A stretch of 64,000 bases of DNA, taken from positions 1 through 64,000 of the forward strand of contig NZ_JAGDFV010000006.1 of the NCBI RefSeq assembly GCF_017497985.1, written 5' to 3'. The notes below the pieces were generated by a model. It was not told the origin of the DNA. It saw only the letters and a program-made list of their open reading frames with translations, and searched no databases. This DNA comes from Meiothermus sp. CFH 77666 (GTDB lineage: Bacteria; Deinococcota; Deinococci; Deinococcales; Thermaceae). Positions 19,039-27,714 of the stretch are shown piece after piece. A program made the position numbers and the translations under genes. Numbering within the stretch: the stretch's first letter is position 1; every line of letters begins with the position of its first letter.

Positions 19039-19112
19039 TGGCTGGGGCACGTGGACTCGAACCACGACCGACGGTTCCAAAGACCGTTGTCCTGCCATTA
19101 GACGATGCCCCA
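19039..19112 (-). tRNA. tRNA-Gln (anticodon TTG)
   Basis: The minus strand folds as a cloverleaf: acceptor TGGGGCA/TGCCCCA, D-arm region with TAATGGCAGGAC, anticodon arm ACGGT-CTTTGGA-ACCGT with anticodon TTG, and T-arm CGTGG-TTCGAAC-CACG. The discriminator is G and CCA is encoded. A consensus promoter lies about 65 bases upstream and an intrinsic terminator follows immediately. Confidence 0.95.
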
Positions 19113-19177
19113 GCGCGGAGCGGTCAAAACGGTTTGCTCACCCATAGTGGAGCGAAACCCGCAGGACAGCAAACGGT

Positions 19178-19206
19178 ATTTTAGGGGTCTGGCTGCAATG
19201 TGTCAA
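19178..19206 (-). promoter_or_regulatory. tRNA-Gln promoter
   Basis: TTGACA (19206-19201) and TAAAAT (19183-19178) on the minus strand are exactly 17 bases apart, an almost perfect housekeeping promoter directed at tRNA-Gln. Confidence 0.75.
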
Positions 19207-19401
19207 ACCTTTGGGCACTGCTGTTGTACCTTGGCTCTAGTTTTGCGTGCATACGCCAGTCTGGACTTGCCCAAACCGACTGTGCCAAGTGTATCAGTAG
19301 ATTTTTTTCGATTTTTCCACCCATGCGCCTCTATGTGAGAGGCGTAAGGTGCCCCGCACCGCAAAAACTGCTGTTAGGAGCAAGCTCCTCTGAGAACCAC
19401 T

Positions 19402-19752
19402 TTAGCTCGCCCGACTCAACATACGGTGTACCAAATGGGGGTTTTGGGCATGTACCTGCAACTCGGAAGCTAGCAGATGAAGGTATTCGGCAAATAGGGG
19501 CTCGAGTTTAGGTCTCCAGGCCTCCAACAAGGTCTCGGACAAGCCCAGGTGATCAGCCCATAGGTCGACCAGTTCATCGGCCCTTATTGGAAGGTGGGCT
19601 TGCAACCGGTACAGCAAGGTTGGAACCAGATGCTCAACCACAAAATGCCGATCTACCAACCAGTCCAGTCGGTTGTCTCGATTTTGAACGAAGAGGGTAT
19701 GGGCAGCGAGGGCGTTTTGCTCCAAGGTTTTGGCGTTGATGGCGTGTTTCAT
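19402..19752 (-). CDS. conserved-looking small helical protein, function unknown
   Basis: The 116-residue protein is largely helical and acidic, with hydrophobic heptad-like patterns (VEHLVPTLLYRLQAHL, YLHLLASELQVHA). There is no signal peptide, membrane segment or recognisable motif. The start at 19752 follows GAGGAGAAGG. It is divergent from the Lrp-type regulator at 19879, whose promoter lies in the 126-base gap, so it may be the regulator's target. I do not recognise a family. Confidence 0.6.
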   Translation of the reverse strand: MKHAINAKTLEQNALAAHTLFVQNRDNRLDWLVDRHFVVEHLVPTLLYRLQAHLPIRADELVDLWADHLGLSETLLEAWRPKLEPLFAEYLHLLASELQVHAQNPHLVHRMLSRAS

Positions 19753-19878
19753 ATCCTTCTCCTCGATCAGCTCAATCCAAGCCGATGTCTTTATGGTAGT
19801 AGGCGACTCGGGGTTTGAGAATGGCATAACGAAACAAATACAGCTAGATAACCAGTATAAATAAAGTAAAATGGGGCC

Positions 19879-20346
19879 ATGACCATAGATTCGAAAATCA
19901 TGGATGATCTCTCCTGGAAAATCCTCGAGCTGCTCCAACAAAATGCCCGGATGCCTTTCAGCGAGATCGGACGGCAGGTGGGTTTATCGGCCCCTGCGGT
20001 GGCCGAGCGGGTGCGCCGCATGGAAGAAGCCGGGATTATTCGGGGATACCAGGCCGTAGTGGATCCCGGGAAGCTTGGCTATTCGCTCGAGGTCTTCATT
20101 CGCGCCGAGGTGTCCCACAGCAATCACGATGCAGCCATACGCTATATCTCAGAACTGCCCAACGTGCTCGAGTTCTGGAATCTGACCGGGCGCGATGGCT
20201 ACCAGATTCGCGCCGTGTTCCGCTCGGTGCAGGAGTTAGAACAAATGCTCAACCAGAAACTGGGCGTCTATGGTACCACCACCACCGCCCTGGTACTCTC
20301 CAAGCCAGTGGCGTTCCGGATTCTGACCAAAGTACAAAATAGCTAG
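19879..20346 (+). CDS. Lrp/AsnC family transcriptional regulator
   Basis: The 155-residue protein has an N-terminal helix-turn-helix (~8-60: ILELLQQNARMPFSEIGRQV then SAPAVAERVRRMEEAGIIRG) and a C-terminal RAM ligand-binding domain (~70-150). It is an amino-acid-responsive DNA-binding regulator of the Lrp type; the effector is unknown. TAAAAT (19867-19872) ends 6 bases before the ATG, a leaderless pattern. It is divergent from the unknown gene at 19402-19752. The 3' gap to the convergent ferredoxin gene is 62 bases. Confidence 0.92.
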   Translation: MTIDSKIMDDLSWKILELLQQNARMPFSEIGRQVGLSAPAVAERVRRMEEAGIIRGYQAVVDPGKLGYSLEVFIRAEVSHSNHDAAIRYISELPNVLEFWNLTGRDGYQIRAVFRSVQELEQMLNQKLGVYGTTTTALVLSKPVAFRILTKVQNS

Positions 20347-20408
20347 AGTGGTGACGCTGGACTTTTGAGCTTTCCAACGGCGCAGGCACCTGGTGTAGTT
20401 TTCGGCCC

Positions 20409-21383
20409 CTAGAGGTCGTACCAGGGAGGCGTACCCCGGTAGAGCTCGAGCGGCTCGCCCAGCACCTCCTCCCGGCTGGCTTCGACCATCGAAATGACCT
20501 GCGGAGGGCAGCTCTCCACACAGGCCCCACAGCCTGTACAGGCCGACACATTCAGCTTCAAGACGTACTCTTCGCTCAGCCCCTCCACGGCGTCGCGTTC
20601 ACGCTCAACCGCCTTGGTAGGACACACATTGGTGCAAACCGGGCACAACGTACACCCCTCAGCCACGGCAATCCGGGGCCAGCGTACTGCGCTAGCGCGA
20701 TGAGCCGCCACCCTGCGCAAACGCAACTCGGCGGGATGATCTGCGCGTTTATCTTCGTAGGTTTCCGGCTGGGGTAAAGGCAGGTTGGGTACCAGTTCTG
20801 CGGCGGAACGCTTGGCCCCGCCAAACATGGCCCCAAAAAACTCCCGGCGGCCCACCTCCGCCCCGCGTAGCGCATCTTGCTGCAGGTGCACCTCGAGCCC
20901 CGGAAAATACTTTTTCCCCTCCTCCACCGCCCACTGCACCCGTTCGGGAATGGAAGGGCCGCCGATTTTGCAGCTTGCACAGTCGCCGTGGGCCAGGGTA
21001 AGCAAGCCATAACGGGAACCCGATTCGGCCAAGACTCCTGGTGTGAGTTGTCCCAGACAATGAATTTCGTCGCCTGCCCCAGGCGCTTTGGAGCATCTAA
21101 GCTGGCCCCGCCCCCGGTGCAGCTTCTCCTGAATGGGGCCAAGCGGGAACTCCAGCGCCAGACCTGGGCAAACTGCGGTGCACAGCCCGCAGCTGGTGCA
21201 CTTCACCTCGTCTATTTCAACCGTGAAGGCTTGCAAATTAATGGCCTGATGCGGGCAGACCTGCTGGCACTTGTCGCACCCCCCCACGCTGTTGCGCTCG
21301 AGCAGGCAACGCGGCCCGGTATATTCCGGCGTAGGGTCGGTTAGTTTGAGGAAAGCCCCCACTAAATTGTCAAAAAGTCCCAC
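20409..21383 (-). CDS. polyferredoxin-like iron-sulfur protein
   Basis: The 324-residue protein is rich in cysteine clusters. It has two N-terminal ferredoxin motifs (CDKCQQVCP ~36-44 and CTSCGLCTAVCP ~62-73), a central region with further cysteines (LRCSKAPG, IHCLGQL, GDCASCKIGG), then two more ferredoxin motifs (CTLCPVCTNVCP ~243 and CTGCGACVESCP ~283). Four [4Fe-4S] clusters plus a possible fifth are predicted, so it should be an electron carrier or an electron-transfer subunit. No partner oxidoreductase is adjacent. The start is GTG at 21383, with TACCCT (21396-21391) 7 bases upstream. The exact partner and role are unknown. Confidence 0.8.
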   Translation of the reverse strand: MGLFDNLVGAFLKLTDPTPEYTGPRCLLERNSVGGCDKCQQVCPHQAINLQAFTVEIDEVKCTSCGLCTAVCPGLALEFPLGPIQEKLHRGRGQLRCSKAPGAGDEIHCLGQLTPGVLAESGSRYGLLTLAHGDCASCKIGGPSIPERVQWAVEEGKKYFPGLEVHLQQDALRGAEVGRREFFGAMFGGAKRSAAELVPNLPLPQPETYEDKRADHPAELRLRRVAAHRASAVRWPRIAVAEGCTLCPVCTNVCPTKAVERERDAVEGLSEEYVLKLNVSACTGCGACVESCPPQVISMVEASREEVLGEPLELYRGTPPWYDL

Positions 21384-21448
21384 AGTTAATAGGGTACAGG
21401 GTATAGAGGTTAGAGGTCAGGGAAGAAACTGACATTTGCTCAATCGAG

Positions 21449-22528
21449 CTAGACCCTCGAGGTCTCTTTCGGCATCAGGTCTTCGATCGCCTTCATGAAC
21501 TGCTCGAACTGGGCAAAGTCGAGTTGCTGCTCGTTGTCGGAAAGGGCCACTTTGGGGTTGGGGTGCACCTCAACGTGAACCCCATCCAGACCCGCCGCCA
21601 GGGCCGCCCTGGCCAGCGGGGCCAGCAGGTCGCGCCGCCCGGCGGCATGGGTTACGTCCACTATCACCGGCAGGTGGGTCAGTTGTTTAGCCAGTATGGC
21701 CGCCGAGAGATCGAGGGTATTGCGCGTCCATTTTTCATAGGTGCGGATACCCCGCTCACACAAAATCACCTCGGCGTTGCCCTGCGAAAGGATGTATTCG
21801 GCGCTGTAGAACCACTCTTCGATGGTCTGGGCAAAACCTCGTTTGAGCAAAACCGGCTTGTTGGCCTTGCCCACTTCGCGCAGCAAGGCGAAATTCTGGG
21901 CGTTGCGGGTGCCCACCTGCAGAATGTCGGCATACTGGGCTACAAGCTCCACATCGCGGGTGTCCATCACCTCCGTTACAAACACCATGCCATGGGCATC
22001 AGCCGCCTGACGACCCAGCTTCAGGGCGGGTTCCCCCATCCCCTGGAAACCGTAAGGGGAGGTACGGGGTTTGTAAGCGCCGCCTCGCAACACCTTGATG
22101 CCATAGCCCGACAGATACTTGGCGGTTGCCAACAGTTGCTCTTCCGATTCGATGGAGCAAGGCCCGGCCACCAGCACCTTACCCTGCCCAAAAACCACCT
22201 CCCCCACCTTCACGGTGGTGTCCTCGGGCTTGACCTGCCGTGAATAGAGGAATTTTTGCTTGTCCTGCTGCTCTTCCAGATCCAGCGAGGCTTTGAAAAT
22301 TTCCTTGAACAGCCGCTTGATGGTCTCGTCAGGGTAGGGGCCGGGGTTTTCTCTGGTGAGATAAGCCAGCATCTCGTCTTCGCGCTTGGGGTCGTAGTGG
22401 GCCAGCCCCAGCTCGGTCTGCACCCGCCCAATCTCGCTCACCAGCTTCCCCCGATCGGAAAGCAACCGGAGCAGTTCGCGGTTGATCTGATCCACTTGTT
22501 TACGCAGGTCTGCAATGCGCTGATCCAT
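21449..22528 (-). CDS. bifunctional chorismate mutase / DAHP synthase
   Basis: The 359-residue protein joins an AroQ-type chorismate mutase domain (~1-90, MDQRIADLRKQVDQINRELL and LVSEIGRVQ) to a DAHP synthase of the KDO8PS-like type (~100-355). The latter has VLVAGPCSIES, LRGGAYKPRTSPYGFQG, VLLKRGFAQT, ILCERGIRT, LPVIVDVTHAAGRRD and GLDGVHVEVHPNP. It begins aromatic amino-acid synthesis, condensing PEP with erythrose-4-phosphate; the mutase domain often serves as a feedback sensor. ATG at 22528 starts the mutase domain exactly, 9 bases after a TATACC box. Confidence 0.94.
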   Translation of the reverse strand: MDQRIADLRKQVDQINRELLRLLSDRGKLVSEIGRVQTELGLAHYDPKREDEMLAYLTRENPGPYPDETIKRLFKEIFKASLDLEEQQDKQKFLYSRQVKPEDTTVKVGEVVFGQGKVLVAGPCSIESEEQLLATAKYLSGYGIKVLRGGAYKPRTSPYGFQGMGEPALKLGRQAADAHGMVFVTEVMDTRDVELVAQYADILQVGTRNAQNFALLREVGKANKPVLLKRGFAQTIEEWFYSAEYILSQGNAEVILCERGIRTYEKWTRNTLDLSAAILAKQLTHLPVIVDVTHAAGRRDLLAPLARAALAAGLDGVHVEVHPNPKVALSDNEQQLDFAQFEQFMKAIEDLMPKETSRV

Positions 22529-23142
22529 GACCTCAATGGTATACCAAGGTTGCCAGTTCAAAGCAAGGCTTCTGGTAAACATCTTATCAAGCAAGGCCAG
22601 GCTAAAGTCGTTTCTCGATTCATGCCAAGGAGTGGAGACCAGACAAAATTCCTGAACTGCGCCTCCGCGCAGGGTGGGGGTGAGCGGCAGGAGAAAGGTT
22701 GCGGTTTTCAAAGGCCTGTCCCCTATCCCCTATATTCCCCGTATTCCCTACTTCATCATTCCCATGGCCTGCAAAGTACACCGTCGTAGAGATGTTCATA
22801 ACACTTGCAGGTCTTTGAGAGGGATTGACCTAAAGCCCCCTCCTTACTGCGTAGGGAGGGCTGGGGAGGGTATTGGGCGAGGGCCTGAATCGCTCCACTC
22901 CACAAAGATGCTGCTAAGCAACCCCACCTAACCTCCCCTACGCCGTAGGGGAGGGACAACAGCCATCAGATTCGGCTTTCATCACGCAGCGCAGCTAGAG
23001 CCGTGGCGTTGCCTTTATATCTGTAATCTGTATAAGCATTTATACGACTCTGTACAAAGTGTTCAGATAAAGACGGTATTGCACCCCAACCGCACAGCTC
23101 GCACGCCATGGCAGGTACCTGGAAACGGTAGGGCTTAATGCG
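22529..23142. other. 614-base intergenic region with promoter and GC-rich repeats
   Basis: The left end carries the aroG-type promoter. The rest has no convincing ORF. It contains a GC-rich inverted repeat, CCTCCCCTACG-CCG-TAGGGGAGG near 22931-22953, and a related unit at about 22837-22884 that ends in GCTGGGGAGGGTATTGGGC. A segment matching the latter occurs inverted near 55335-55375. It looks like a landing site for small dispersed repeats. Confidence 0.45.
22538..22566 (-). promoter_or_regulatory. promoter of chorismate mutase/DAHP synthase
   Basis: TTGCTT (22566-22561) and TATACC (22543-22538) on the minus strand are 17 bases apart. The -10 box ends 9 bases before the ATG, leaving no room for a leader, so feedback is likely at enzyme level or by an operator. 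Confidence 0.6.
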
Positions 23143-23895
23143 TCAGACAGCACTGGGCTCAACTTCTTTGGGGCGGCTGCGTTCTGCCCACTTGACCAGC
23201 AGAATTGAAAAACCATAGAGCACCATCAGGGGGATGGAGACCAGGCTTAGATTGACCACATCCACAGTAGGTGTGATCAGGGCTGCCAGCGTGATGAGAA
23301 GCACCACTGCAATGCGCCAGTTGCTCATCAGGAAACGGCTGGTGAGAAAGCCCAGGCGGGCCAACAGGTAGCTCACCACCGGCATCTCGAAGAGAATGCC
23401 CATCAGGGCCAGGAACGTCACCACCTGGCCCATGTACATCCCGATGGAGATTTGCGGTGTGACCACATCGCCCAAAAAACCCAGCAAAAAGGGCACAGCG
23501 AAGGGCAGCAGCACAAAGTAGGCAAACACCGCCCCCAGGGCAAAGCTAAAACCCGCCCCCAGAATGAAGGGAACCGCCAGCCTGCGCTCGTGAGCGTACA
23601 AACCCGGTGCAATAAAGGCCCAGATTTGATAAACAATGAATGGCAGAGCCAGTGCCAGCCCGCCGAAGGCGGCCACTTTGAAAGCGGTAAGAAAAGGCTC
23701 GGTGATGTTCAGAACAATGAGTTCGGCTTTTAGTGAGGCGCTCGCGTTATAGGCATCCAGCGGGCGCCGTAAGGCTTCCAAAATCTGTACTCGAAAGGTA
23801 AAAGCTACCGCCGTCATAACCGCCCAGGCCACAATAGACCAGATTAGGCGGTTACGTAGCTCCTCGAGGTGTTCCATCAAAGGGGCTTCACGCAT
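23143..23895 (-). CDS. tatC: Sec-independent protein translocase TatC
   Basis: The 250-residue integral membrane protein has six predicted helices. Its conserved N-terminus MEHLEELRNRLIWS is the signal-peptide recognition region of TatC. Further family features are LTAFKVAAFGGLALALPFIVYQIWAFIAPGL and LARLGFLTSRFLMSNWR. With TatA it exports folded proteins carrying twin-arginine signals. It lies 11 bases after tatA in the same direction, preceded by AAGGGG. Confidence 0.97.
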   Translation of the reverse strand: MREAPLMEHLEELRNRLIWSIVAWAVMTAVAFTFRVQILEALRRPLDAYNASASLKAELIVLNITEPFLTAFKVAAFGGLALALPFIVYQIWAFIAPGLYAHERRLAVPFILGAGFSFALGAVFAYFVLLPFAVPFLLGFLGDVVTPQISIGMYMGQVVTFLALMGILFEMPVVSYLLARLGFLTSRFLMSNWRIAVVLLITLAALITPTVDVVNLSLVSIPLMVLYGFSILLVKWAERSRPKEVEPSAV

Positions 23896-23906
23896 GGTTG
23901 ACCCCT

Positions 23907-24161
23907 TCAGGATTTAGATTCTTCCCTGGCCTCGAGGGGTTTCTTGATCTCCTCCAGAGGCTTGCTGATTTCTTCCTTGATTTCTTTGAACTCCTTCACG
24001 TCGGCGGCTTTTTCAAACTCCTCGCGGATGCTTTTGGCGCCCCGCTGGAACTCGCGGATACTCTGCCCCAGGCTACGCCCCAGTTCGGGCAACTTGCGCG
24101 GGCCAAAAAGCAGCAAGGCAATCAGCAAGATGATCAGGATTTCCGTCATTCCCAGGTTCAT
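23907..24161 (-). CDS. tatA: Sec-independent protein translocase TatA
   Basis: The 84-residue protein has a single N-terminal transmembrane helix (TEILIILLIALLLFGP), the invariant FGP hinge, KLPELGRSLGQSIREF amphipathic helix, and a charged Glu/Lys-rich tail. It oligomerises to form the Tat pore. AGGAGTG precedes the ATG. tatA and tatC form a two-gene operon; no tatB is present here. Confidence 0.96.
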   Translation of the reverse strand: MNLGMTEILIILLIALLLFGPRKLPELGRSLGQSIREFQRGAKSIREEFEKAADVKEFKEIKEEISKPLEEIKKPLEAREESKS

Positions 24162-24292
24162 AGCACACTCCTATCCCCAGTTTACTCCGTTGGCTGAAGC
24201 CCATCTGAAAGCGCAGGCACCCCGCATCAAAAAAGCGCGAAAAAACACAAGGGTCGGCAAATGGGTTCGGCCCAGGGAGATCATAGGGTAGC

Positions 24293-25672
24293 CTAAGACC
24301 CCTCGCCCCGTTTGCGTTTCATGTAACCCTCAATGTTTCGCTGGCGTTCGCGGGCAATGGCCAGCGCGTCCTCGGGTACGTCCTGGTTGATGCCGCTGCC
24401 ACCGGCAATAAAGGAGCCGTCGGCCAGAGTGACGGGTGCAATCAGAACGCTGTTGGAGCCCACAAACACCCGCTTGCCGATGGTGGTCTTGTGTTTGCGC
24501 TGGCCATCGTAGTTGGCGGTAATCACCCCGGCGCCAATGTTGGACTCCTCCCCCACCTCGGCATCGCCCAGGTAGGCCAGGTGCCCGGCTTTGGCCCGCT
24601 TGCCCAGGCGGGCATTCTTGAGTTCAACAAAGTTGCCCACGTGGGCGCCCTCTTCCAGGTAGGCCTTGGGCCGCAGGCGGGCAAACGGCCCGGCATCGGC
24701 CCCGCTCGAGACATAGGCCTCGTCGCAAACCGTATGAGACTTGATCTTGCCCCCCGCCTCGACCACCGTATCGGTGAGCACCGAATAAGCCCCCACCTCC
24801 ACCCCCTCGCCCAGTCGGGTTTGGCCCCGCAGAATCACCCCCGGCCACAGGGTTACGTCCGGCGCCAGCTCCACACCAGGCTCTAGGTAGATGGTCTCGG
24901 GCTGAATCATCCGCACCCCGCGGTTCATCCAGTCGGCCCGCAGGCGCTGGAGCAACACCCTTTCCACTTCGGCCAGTTGAGCGCGGGAGTTCACCCCCAG
25001 CAGCTCGCCGGTGTCCTTCGACTCTACAGATGCGACCTTCTGACCCGCCTCGCGGTAAATACGAATCAGATCGGGCAGGTAGTATTCGCCCGCAGCGTTC
25101 TGGTTCCCAACCCGCTTTAGCTTTTCCCACAGGGTGGGGTCAAAACAATAGACGCCAGGGTTGATCTCCCGAATGGCCTGCTGCTCGAGGGTGGCATCCT
25201 TTTGCTCGACGTTGCCCAGAATCTGGCCCTGTTCGTCTCGCAGGATGCGTCCGTAACCGGTGGGGTCGTCCAGGCGCATGGTGAGCAGGGCCATCCCGGC
25301 TCCCTCGGCTTGCATGGCAGCCACCAGGCCTGTGAGGGTCTCGACCCGGGTGAGGGGGGTATCGCCCTGGGTTACCACAATAGGGCCCTGGAAACCTGCC
25401 AGCACGGGCTGGGCCTGCGCCAGGGCGTGGGCCGTACCCAGTTGTTGCTCCTGCACCACAAAGTGCAGGTTGGGGTAGCCCTCGAAGGTTTGACGCACCC
25501 GCTCGGCCCCGTGGCCGATGACCACCACCACCTTTTCGGCTCCGCTGGCAAAGGCAGTATCTATGCAGTAGCCCACCAGGGGTTTTCCCAGCAAAGGGTG
25601 CAGGACTTTGGGTAGTTTGGACTTCATGCGGGTTCCCAGGCCCGCTGCAAGAATCACCACAGCATGTGCCAT
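24293..25672 (-). CDS. glmU: bifunctional GlmU uridyltransferase/acetyltransferase
   Basis: The 459-residue enzyme makes UDP-N-acetylglucosamine for cell wall and envelope. The N-terminal pyrophosphorylase domain (~1-230) starts with VVILAAGLGTRMKSKLPKVL and contains VVTQGDTPL. The C-terminal left-handed beta-helix acetyltransferase (~250-450) has hexapeptide repeats, NFVELKNARLG, HLAYLGDAEVG, NIGAGVITANYDG and the catalytic-region IAPVTLADGS. TACAAT lies 9 bases before the ATG. Confidence 0.97.
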   Translation of the reverse strand: MAHAVVILAAGLGTRMKSKLPKVLHPLLGKPLVGYCIDTAFASGAEKVVVVIGHGAERVRQTFEGYPNLHFVVQEQQLGTAHALAQAQPVLAGFQGPIVVTQGDTPLTRVETLTGLVAAMQAEGAGMALLTMRLDDPTGYGRILRDEQGQILGNVEQKDATLEQQAIREINPGVYCFDPTLWEKLKRVGNQNAAGEYYLPDLIRIYREAGQKVASVESKDTGELLGVNSRAQLAEVERVLLQRLRADWMNRGVRMIQPETIYLEPGVELAPDVTLWPGVILRGQTRLGEGVEVGAYSVLTDTVVEAGGKIKSHTVCDEAYVSSGADAGPFARLRPKAYLEEGAHVGNFVELKNARLGKRAKAGHLAYLGDAEVGEESNIGAGVITANYDGQRKHKTTIGKRVFVGSNSVLIAPVTLADGSFIAGGSGINQDVPEDALAIARERQRNIEGYMKRKRGEGS

Positions 25673-25758
25673 ATCTAACCGATTGTATTGCCAAAAAGGG
25701 AGCTCGAGGGTCTATTTTCCCGTTCTATAAACACGGGAACCTGGAATCAGAGCAGGCT

Positions 25759-26685
25759 CTAACGTTTTTTGTGCTTTCTGGAAGAGCCGGGCTTGGGCGC
25801 TGGCCCCACCGTAACCGGCCCTACCGGGCTGGGAGGGTTCTCGCGCTGCCCCTTCCATCGCATCAGGAAGACGATAGCCACAATTACCAGCGGTACCGAG
25901 ATAATCTGGGTTGCAGTAAAAAGACCGATACCGGCTTGTTCGTTCACATATGCCTTGATCCACAGTGGATTGAGGCGGAAGGTCTCCTCGAACACCGAGC
26001 GCAACACGCTATACCAGAGCACAAACTGCCAGAAAACGTAGCCGTAGGCCCGGTTCTGCCGCAACCAGTAGATAGACAGGAGTAGCAGCACCACCCCAAT
26101 CAAGACCCCATAAAGCTGGGTGAAGTGAACCGGGCCGCGCACAATGGCCTCTGGAGCACACCGAACCACCTCGCTGATATCGTTGATGCCAGGGCAGACC
26201 CCCGGAAACCCGCTGGCCGAAGCCGGCCAGGTGAACCCAATGGGCCAGTTGGTCAGGCGTCCCACGGTGTCGGAGCCGTTCATGATGTTGCCCAACCGCC
26301 CTGCCGCAATACCAATCGCAATGCCCGGCACTACCGCATCCAGATAGGCCCAGACCGGGATTTTATGACGGTAGTAATGGTAGATGAAGGGAATCAGGCC
26401 CCCAATAATGGCCCCGTGGAAAGAAAGGCCTCCCTGCCAGATGTAAAGGGCCGAAACGGGGTTACTGCTGAAGTCGCCGGGGCTGGTTAGCACATAACCT
26501 ACCCTGGCCCCAATCACCCCCCAGATAACGGCCCAGAAGGCAATTTGCTCAAAGCGGTCGGGGTCAAGGCCCCAGCCCTTCAGAATTCGCTTGGCAATCT
26601 CGAAAGAAGCAAATATCGCCAGAACCAGGAAAAGCCCATACCAGCGTATTTGCAGCGAACCGATTTCGATCAGGATTGGATCCAC
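25759..26685 (-). CDS. lgt: prolipoprotein diacylglyceryl transferase
   Basis: Lgt transfers diacylglycerol to the lipobox cysteine of lipoproteins; substrates in this window include the products at 41851 and 43799. The 308-residue membrane protein shows [40 protein letters not shown] and the family motif [17 protein letters not shown]. An inserted loop around residues 160-185 has two cysteines (PGVCPG and VVRCAPE) that may form a disulfide. The basic C-terminus is cytoplasmic. The start is GTG at 26685, preceded by GGAGGC. It lies 15 bases after the glutaredoxin-like gene, probably as an operon. Confidence 0.94.
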   Translation of the reverse strand: MDPILIEIGSLQIRWYGLFLVLAIFASFEIAKRILKGWGLDPDRFEQIAFWAVIWGVIGARVGYVLTSPGDFSSNPVSALYIWQGGLSFHGAIIGGLIPFIYHYYRHKIPVWAYLDAVVPGIAIGIAAGRLGNIMNGSDTVGRLTNWPIGFTWPASASGFPGVCPGINDISEVVRCAPEAIVRGPVHFTQLYGVLIGVVLLLLSIYWLRQNRAYGYVFWQFVLWYSVLRSVFEETFRLNPLWIKAYVNEQAGIGLFTATQIISVPLVIVAIVFLMRWKGQRENPPSPVGPVTVGPAPKPGSSRKHKKR

Positions 26686-26700
26686 ATAAGCCTCCGGCTA

Positions 26701-26919
26701 TCAAGATACCTTCCTGGCCAGGCGCTCCGGTGTAAACTTGCCCTCTAAGAGCACCTTGCCCTCTTTAAGCAGCACCGGAACCCGGAAGGTATAGACCTTT
26801 TTCAAGTGCTCATCGGCATCTACGTCCTGAAAGGTATACGCGATGCCCTGCGCTTTCAGCAAGGCTTCGGCTTCCTCGCAGAGGTGGCAACCTTTCCGAC
26901 TGATGAGAACATACCCCAT
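26701..26919 (-). CDS. glutaredoxin-like thiol-disulfide protein
   Basis: The 72-residue protein has a glutaredoxin fold: strand GYVLISRK, redox motif GCHLCEEAEALL (CxxC at ~10-13), FQDVDAD, and the cis-proline region FRVPVLL. It would reduce disulfides or act as an electron donor in the cytoplasm. I start at 26919 since the domain begins there; TATACT (26935-26930) is 10 bases upstream. It is followed closely by lgt on the same strand. Confidence 0.85.
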   Translation of the reverse strand: MGYVLISRKGCHLCEEAEALLKAQGIAYTFQDVDADEHLKKVYTFRVPVLLKEGKVLLEGKFTPERLARKVS

Positions 26920-27059
26920 CTGAAGTCCAAGTATAGCCCTTATCTCCCAAAGCGGTTGAAAGAACCTCGAGGGCGGTAGATCGGTATCCTGCAAACATCT
27001 GATGGATTGCCGAAAGCCCAAAGCGAGGCCGAAGAAATGCTCGACTTACCAACTGATAC

Positions 27060-27539
27060 CTAAAAAATGGCCTGGATAACCAGAACCCCCATCAGCAGGT
27101 GAATCAAAAATTTTCCCGCCAGCCCTCCCAGCAAGCCCAGTACAGCCCCCCAGGCTCCGCGCAAGGCAGCCTCGGCAGAACGGCCCGCCACCAGTTCACC
27201 CACATAGGCGCCCACCAAGGGCATCAGAAACAACCCCAGCGGGGGCAGTACAAAAATACCCATAATGCCCCCTATAAATGCACCCCATACTCCCTGTCGG
27301 CTGCCTCCGAAGTGTTTGGCCCCCAACGCGCCTGCGATATTGTCCACCAGCGAAGATAAAACCGTCAAAACTGCCAGAGCAACCCAGACCGGAAGGGAAA
27401 TCTCGCCAAACCCCACCAACAGTTCGTGCAGCAAGGCCGTCCCCACGATGATGAATCCGGCAGGCGCCACCGGGATAAAGGTGGCAAATAGCGCCACTAT
27501 CCACACCACCACAAAAAGCCAATCGGCAAAGGCATTCAC
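27060..27539 (-). CDS. DUF456 family membrane protein
   Basis: The 159-residue protein has about five hydrophobic helices and the glycine-zipper-like pattern of DUF456 proteins (ALGAKHFGGSRQGVWGAFIGGIMGIF, LFLMPLVGAYVGELVAG). It is an inner-membrane protein of unknown role. The start is GTG at 27539, with TACACT (27552-27547) 7 bases upstream, a leaderless promoter. It is divergent from the DUF502 gene at 27715. Confidence 0.8.
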   Translation of the reverse strand: MNAFADWLFVVVWIVALFATFIPVAPAGFIIVGTALLHELLVGFGEISLPVWVALAVLTVLSSLVDNIAGALGAKHFGGSRQGVWGAFIGGIMGIFVLPPLGLFLMPLVGAYVGELVAGRSAEAALRGAWGAVLGLLGGLAGKFLIHLLMGVLVIQAIF

Positions 27540-27714
27540 GGGACTGAGTGTAGCAGGCTTAGGTAAGAAGGGGGACTTTATGGGTACCAATCTCAAACAC
27601 ATCATGAGAGCACTTGGCAAGCCACACCGGCGGGTGCGGTAGGCCCCCATGCTGCATCCGTCGGTGAGGGAAACCCTATTCAAGGGGCCCTCCGGCCTTA
27701 GACTCTTGAGGTAT

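Noticed and set aside
22790-22960. CRISPR array
   Set aside because: The repeats are two diverged GC-rich hairpin units, not regularly spaced direct repeats, and no cas genes are present. No CRISPR array was seen anywhere in the window.
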